Positions 23,830 to 26,358 of a DNA stretch of 26,358 bases are shown piece after piece. This stretch comes from an uncultured Oscillospiraceae bacterium (GTDB taxonomy: Bacteria > Bacillota > Clostridia > Oscillospirales > Acutalibacteraceae), in assembly GCA_900541905.1 (NCBI GenBank), contig UQLQ01000023.1, positions 1 to 26,358 on the forward strand. The letters run 5' to 3'. Position 1 is the stretch's first letter; each line of letters begins with the position of its first letter. Made by a program: the position numbers and the translations under genes. The notes under the pieces were generated by a model. It ran no database searches, was not told the origin of the DNA, and worked only from the letters and a program-made list of their open reading frames with translations.

Positions 23830-26358
23830 ATGAAGAAATACTGGCAATGTTTATTGCCTCCTGTTGCTGCCGGAGCTTTATGTTTAATTGTCTTTGCGAT
23901 ATTTCAATTATTTCCGTTTGCACAACGAACATTATCCTGGTGCGATATGAATCAACAGGTAGTTCCTTTGTTGCTGGACTTAAAAAATGTATTGTTGGGC
24001 CAGTCAGATTTATTTTTAAATATGGCAAATGCAGGCGGCACCAGTTTTTGGGGAATTCTATTATTTTTTGTATCCAGTCCGTTTTCTTTGCTGGTAGCGT
24101 TCATAGATACAAAAGATATTTATTTGTTTGCAAATATTCTGGTGTTTATCAAAATTGTGGTGTGTGCAGGAACAGCAAGTCTATTCTTTCGAAATAAATT
24201 TACCTCACTGCATGTATTGCAAAATATTGCTTTATCCGTCATGTATGCATTCTGCGGATATACCATGATGTATTTTCAAAATGTAGTTTGGCTTGATATG
24301 ATGTACATGTTTCCAATCTTGTTATTGGGAATGGACCGTATGATACAAAAAGAAAAAGCATTGCTGTATATCATTGCTTTAACTGCAATGATTACCATAA
24401 ATTTTTACTTATGTTATATGGTTGCTATCTTTTTGATTTTGGCAATAGGTTTGTATACATGGTTCTGTGTTGAAAAAGAACGAAGGAAAAAGGTCATCTG
24501 TTTATTTGGAATTTCTACACTGATTGTCCTTTGTATTTCTGGAATTGTATGGGTGCCTTCTTTGCTTCAATACTTGCAGTCCGGTAGAGGAACAGGGATT
24601 CTTGAAAGTTTATCTTCAGGAAGTTTTATTTCAGAAGTATATACTACTGTGCCGATTATCACATGTACAGCGATTTTAATTGCCATCGTTCCTTTGTATT
24701 TTATTTGCAAAAAATATAAAAAGAGAAAATTAAATATCATAGGTATCTTATTTCTGCTGACACTGCTTCCCATCTTTATAGAACCTATTAATAAGATGTG
24801 GCATACAGGAAGTTATCAGGCATTTCCCGCAAGATACGGATACATTACCGTATTTTTAGGATTGATTATTGCTGCGGATATGCTAAACGACTTTAACCAA
24901 AAAAATACAGTTGGAAAAATCAGCGTGAAGAAAAATGCTGTCATGATAGGCAGTCTCAGTGCAGGAATCATTGTGGTGGCCGCAGTTGGATTTTTGTTAA
25001 TCTTCAAACAATGGGATACACTTACCGTGTACACCAAAACCTTGCACGGTTCTTATGCAGCATTGGGATTATTTGTTTTATTTGCGTTAGCTGCAGCCAT
25101 TTTTTACTTTTTTATTTTATTGCTGTATTATTTAAATCTTATGCGCAAACTGACCATGTGTATTTTTCTTTGTCTTATGACCATTACGGAAGTCATGTTT
25201 TGCAGCAGCATTTATTTTGGTTCTGCGTCTAGATCCACTTTTTCAAATGAAGCGGTTTTAGACTTGCAAAATAAGATTGACGACAATGAGTTATACCGTG
25301 TAAAGATGGATAAAAAGTATTTTGATGTCAATATGGTAGGAGCATTGGGTTACAACTCTTTAAGCCACTATACTTCGTTTACCAATGAAACTTACATGTT
25401 TACAATGAAAAAATTAGGGTATTCTTCCTACTGGATGGAGGTAAATTCCAATGGCGGTACTGCTCTGACAGACAGTTTGCTTGGAAACCGATATCATATT
25501 GTGCTAAATACTGATGTTACTGATGAACAGGAAATCATTTATCAGAACAGCAAATATTCTATTGTAAAAAATGAACTGCCAAGTACCTTTGGTTCTGTAT
25601 TCACTGCGGAAGATATGGAAGGTTATGCTCAACTTCCGGATGGTTCCAGGGAAGAGATTCAAAATGCACTGTTCAAAGCAATTTATCACACTTCCGATGA
25701 TGTAACAGAGACTTATTCGCCTATCTCTATGGATAATATCGTATATCATCAAAGTTCTGAAGGGTTACATACCATTCAAAAAGAATTGTCATCTGATGCA
25801 TCTTATTTGCTGTATACCATTCCTGTTGAAGGCACACAGACACTGTATTTTGATTGTTTCCATGAGTTGTCAAACAAACTGGTAGAACCGATTAACAGCT
25901 CTTTTGATGTTTATGTAAACGGAAGTTTGGTACAAAGCAAATATCCGTCTCAAAGTAGCAATGGATTACTGGAATTGGGGACATTTACGGATGAAACGGT
26001 TGTTGTAAAAGTAGATGTACGAAAAAATGTCATAGCAAAATCCTTTGGTGTATTTGGAATAAAACTGGATACGCTGACAAAGCATATGGATAATAAAACA
26101 GCTGTCAATTTGGAACAGCAAGGAAATACGATTACAGGCACTGTAAACGCCATGGGAGAAAATCAATATTTATTTTTGCCGATAGGCTATGTAAATGGTT
26201 TCAAGGCAACGGTAAATGGAGAAGAGGCAGAAATTTACCAAGTATTTGATACATTTATGGCAGTCAAATTGCAAAACGGTACGAATACGGTTACCGTTTC
26301 GTATGTCCCAAACGGATTTATCACAGGGGCAATATTATCTGCCGCAGGTATTTTGTTG
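23830..26358 (+). CDS. YfhO family membrane protein (partial, 3' end outside window)
   Basis: From ATG 23830, seven bases after GAGGTG (23819-23824), the frame stays open for 843 codons to the end of the window, with no stop. The N-terminal half is strongly hydrophobic, with about ten or more membrane helices, and has the YfhO marks DMNQQVVPLLLDL and VVWLDMMYMFPILLLGM. The second half (from about residue 475) is polar and probably extracellular beta structure. A last hydrophobic segment begins at FITGAILSAAGILL, so only a short C-terminus should be missing. YfhO proteins have a GT-C-like fold, and Bacillus/Listeria relatives glycosylate teichoic acids; the substrate here is unknown. Confidence 0.87.
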   Translation, partial: MKKYWQCLLPPVAAGALCLIVFAIFQLFPFAQRTLSWCDMNQQVVPLLLDLKNVLLGQSDLFLNMANAGGTSFWGILLFFVSSPFSLLVAFIDTKDIYLFANILVFIKIVVCAGTASLFFRNKFTSLHVLQNIALSVMYAFCGYTMMYFQNVVWLDMMYMFPILLLGMDRMIQKEKALLYIIALTAMITINFYLCYMVAIFLILAIGLYTWFCVEKERRKKVICLFGISTLIVLCISGIVWVPSLLQYLQSGRGTGILESLSSGSFISEVYTTVPIITCTAILIAIVPLYFICKKYKKRKLNIIGILFLLTLLPIFIEPINKMWHTGSYQAFPARYGYITVFLGLIIAADMLNDFNQKNTVGKISVKKNAVMIGSLSAGIIVVAAVGFLLIFKQWDTLTVYTKTLHGSYAALGLFVLFALAAAIFYFFILLLYYLNLMRKLTMCIFLCLMTITEVMFCSSIYFGSASRSTFSNEAVLDLQNKIDDNELYRVKMDKKYFDVNMVGALGYNSLSHYTSFTNETYMFTMKKLGYSSYWMEVNSNGGTALTDSLLGNRYHIVLNTDVTDEQEIIYQNSKYSIVKNELPSTFGSVFTAEDMEGYAQLPDGSREEIQNALFKAIYHTSDDVTETYSPISMDNIVYHQSSEGLHTIQKELSSDASYLLYTIPVEGTQTLYFDCFHELSNKLVEPINSSFDVYVNGSLVQSKYPSQSSNGLLELGTFTDETVVVKVDVRKNVIAKSFGVFGIKLDTLTKHMDNKTAVNLEQQGNTITGTVNAMGENQYLFLPIGYVNGFKATVNGEEAEIYQVFDTFMAVKLQNGTNTVTVSYVPNGFITGAILSAAGILL

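Overview
The window reads as chromosomal DNA of an A+T-rich Gram-positive, most likely a Clostridia-class Firmicute. The evidence is AGGAGG-type ribosome sites, a Firmicutes-style tyrosyl T-box, a dxs-tlyA-nadK-argR-recN cluster, a YmfF/YmfH M16 pair, and a tail module ordered like Bacillus PBSX with a sheath resembling those of clostridial contractile-tail elements. Genus cannot be set from the sequence alone. Every gene called lies on the + strand.

Region 1 (1-9736) is a contractile phage-tail module. In order it holds the end of a probable tail terminator, then sheath, tube, a tail-assembly chaperone with a -1 frameshift extension, tape measure, a LysM baseplate/hub protein, an XkdQ-like hub, a DUF2577 protein, a gp25/DUF2634 wedge protein, a baseplate J protein, an XkdU/YmfQ-like protein and a tail fibre with two 57-residue repeats plus part of a third. 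The order matches PBSX xkdK to xkdV. A strong terminator follows the fibre and ordinary cell genes start about 120 bases later, with no lysis gene, integrase or visible attachment site at this edge. This fits either the right end of a prophage or a stand-alone tail-like bacteriocin (tailocin); the left part, outside the window, would decide.

Region 2 (about 9780-11670) is a two-gene unit with its own promoter and terminator: a zinc-ribbon/DUF2007-like membrane-anchored protein and MetY, which makes homocysteine from O-acetylhomoserine and sulfide.

Region 3 (11671-22173) looks like one long operon with mostly overlapping genes: an inactive and an active M16 peptidase homologue, lgt (lipoprotein diacylglyceryl transfer), folD (one-carbon folate), dxs (isoprenoid precursor), tlyA (rRNA methylation), nadK (NADP synthesis), argR (arginine repressor) and recN (DNA repair). 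It starts behind an extended -10 promoter and a Fur-box-like sequence. The xseA, xseB and ispA genes that usually lie between folD and dxs are absent.

Region 4 (22174-23806) is a consensus promoter, a tyrosine T-box leader with its switchable terminator, tyrS and an intrinsic terminator. Region 5 (23830 to the end) is a nearly complete YfhO-family membrane protein that runs off the window.

The most notable items are the compact PBSX-order tail module, its programmed frameshift site, a terminator inside that module, the Fur-like box before the M16 pair, the long charged tail on Lgt, and the gap in the folD-dxs cluster.
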